Shown: positions 63,045 through 64,000 of the stretch, in pieces | Position numbering within the stretch: position 1 is the first letter of the stretch | Layout of the letters: every line of letters begins with the position of its first letter | NCBI RefSeq assembly: GCF_037975245.1 | Contig: NC_092572.1 | Coordinates: forward strand, 5,481,001 to 5,545,000 | Source of the DNA: Apostichopus japonicus | Lineage: Eukaryota; Echinodermata; Holothuroidea; Aspidochirotida; Stichopodidae | DNA: 64,000 bases | Reading direction: 5' to 3' | Notes under the pieces: generated by a model | What the model saw: the letters and a program-made list of their open reading frames with translations, nothing else | Databases searched by the model: none | What the model was told of the DNA's origin: nothing | Translations under genes and position numbers: made by a program

Positions 63045-64000
63045 TATATATGAAAATGAGAGATTTTTTTTCTGTCACTATCTGTTCTACTTTAATCTGT
63101 GGATGATTCTTCACTTGCAAAGAAAAAAATGTACGCATAAATTTAAACTCTTTCTATCCCAAATTAGAGTATCAATTGCCTAATACTCCCAACTTGGTAG
63201 TAACTTAAAAAAAACGGTAACGGGTACCTCTTTTCCTGGTAACTGTAGTGTAAAGTGATATTTAGTTTTCCAAATGGAAGTCAAAACTCAAAAGCCTTCT
63301 CAGAAAGAAGCTACACTAGCTACACTAGCTCTACAGGCTCCTTTGTTAAATTAGTGAAGGATACTGTTCACATATATATTTATGCATTCATAACATGATA
63401 GTTTGCTATCATTGTTGTTTAATCAGAAAATCAAGGACAACATATAAGCAAATTAATGTCACCAATAATTGTGAATGCCACCATTTTATGTTCGACAAAA
63501 TTTATCACATTTAATTTGAAGGATACACCATGATATTTAGTTACTGTACATGGTACAGTATTCTGCAATTAGTCTTATAATCTACTCAATTCTAAGATGT
63601 AATGCTAAAATACTAATCTACTATAAAGTGTGCTGGGTCCATTATATTCTTCTCTATTGTTCCAATAATTTATGTGGTTACCATGTGATGGTTTGTACTA
63701 TTTAAGTCACATATTGCACAATGCAGTCGAAACATTGTCTAGTGCATTACTCAAATCTCAGTGTTGGTTGAACTAACACATTATTGATCGTTCTAATGGA
63801 CTTATCTGTTTAACTCAAAATAGGCGTGAATTCCCCAAACCTTAACCGGTTTGTGAGCCCACGTACACGACTGCTGTACGTGGAAGTAAATAAACGCTAG
63901 GAGAACGCTACACTAAAGTGCGGGCCTAGCCACGCTACGTGAACCACGTTCACGAGGTAAACCAAAAAAAACGTTCGAAAATCACGAAAGAAAAAACGTT
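63045..64000. other. Unassigned DNA
   Basis: No gene seen. A small hairpin (CCACGTAC at 63859, GTACGTGG at 63876) with a 9-base loop lies near the end. Confidence 0.35.

Overview
The window reads as AT-rich, intron-free-looking animal DNA that is mostly transposable elements. A DIRS-type tyrosine-recombinase retrotransposon, an immunoglobulin-type exon with phase 1/1 splice sites, hAT, PIF/Harbinger-like and TTAA elements, and the frequent words aggcctac and cagtactgta suggest a marine invertebrate, perhaps an echinoderm or relative. That assignment is a guess from texture. I see no complete host gene, tRNA, rRNA or CRISPR array. All element names below (A, B, D, E, F, G, H, I) are local labels for families that I could delimit from repeated copies, inverted termini and target-site duplications inside this window.

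Layout. 28-2517: A1, inserted in B1 (2520-3467), which is itself inserted in D1 (3470-11732). D1 also carries the 4.3 kb element E (3774-8063). 11735-12841: nothing recognised. 12842-16585: Harbinger-like I1, split by H1 (13239-16310), a tandem array full of AGGTCA half-sites. 16589-17484: host DNA with one Ig-domain exon (16764-17081, minus). 17487-21143: A2, an uninterrupted A copy. 21146-23676: host-like DNA with a small MITE. 23679-28467: D2. 28470-29403: nothing recognised.

29404 to about 60372 is one nested block. Element F (outer inverted repeats near 29404-29548 and 60221-60372) contains a TTAA element (31054-31867) and is split by a DIRS retrotransposon on the minus strand (32468-60189). 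The DIRS has inverted terminal repeats, an internal complementary region (37955-38053), gag, RT/RNase H and tyrosine recombinase. It is interrupted twice by A elements: A3/A4 (32828-37645) between its right terminal repeat and the internal complementary region, and A5 (41467-58010) inside gag. A5 carries B2 (41909-48204, itself holding H2 and a fold-back element), a hAT element (49338-51154) and G (51536-56198, itself holding I2). Nesting reaches five levels (F > DIRS > A5 > B2 > H2). Removing the inserts leaves a DIRS of about 6.4 kb and restores one open gag frame across the A5 site. 60373-61327 and 63045-64000 show nothing recognisable; between them is a second hAT element (61328-63036).

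Two groups look least familiar. (1) A, B and D: elements of 2.8-4.8 kb without evident transposase. All have a TA target duplication and termini CAGTAC(T/C)G, long subterminal arrays built on a CGAT core, and a shared core of about 430 bp. (2) E and G, and probably F: elements of about 2.4-4.7 kb without a long ORF. Each carries iterated copies of a roughly 15-bp motif that differs between elements but keeps one pattern (GTGTAAGTGGGACAC, GTAACGGAGGGACAC, GTTTCGGAGGTGACA). E and G also share TGG...CCA ends and TA flanks. Reciprocal insertions (A in B, B in A, B in D) show that the first group's families were active over overlapping periods.
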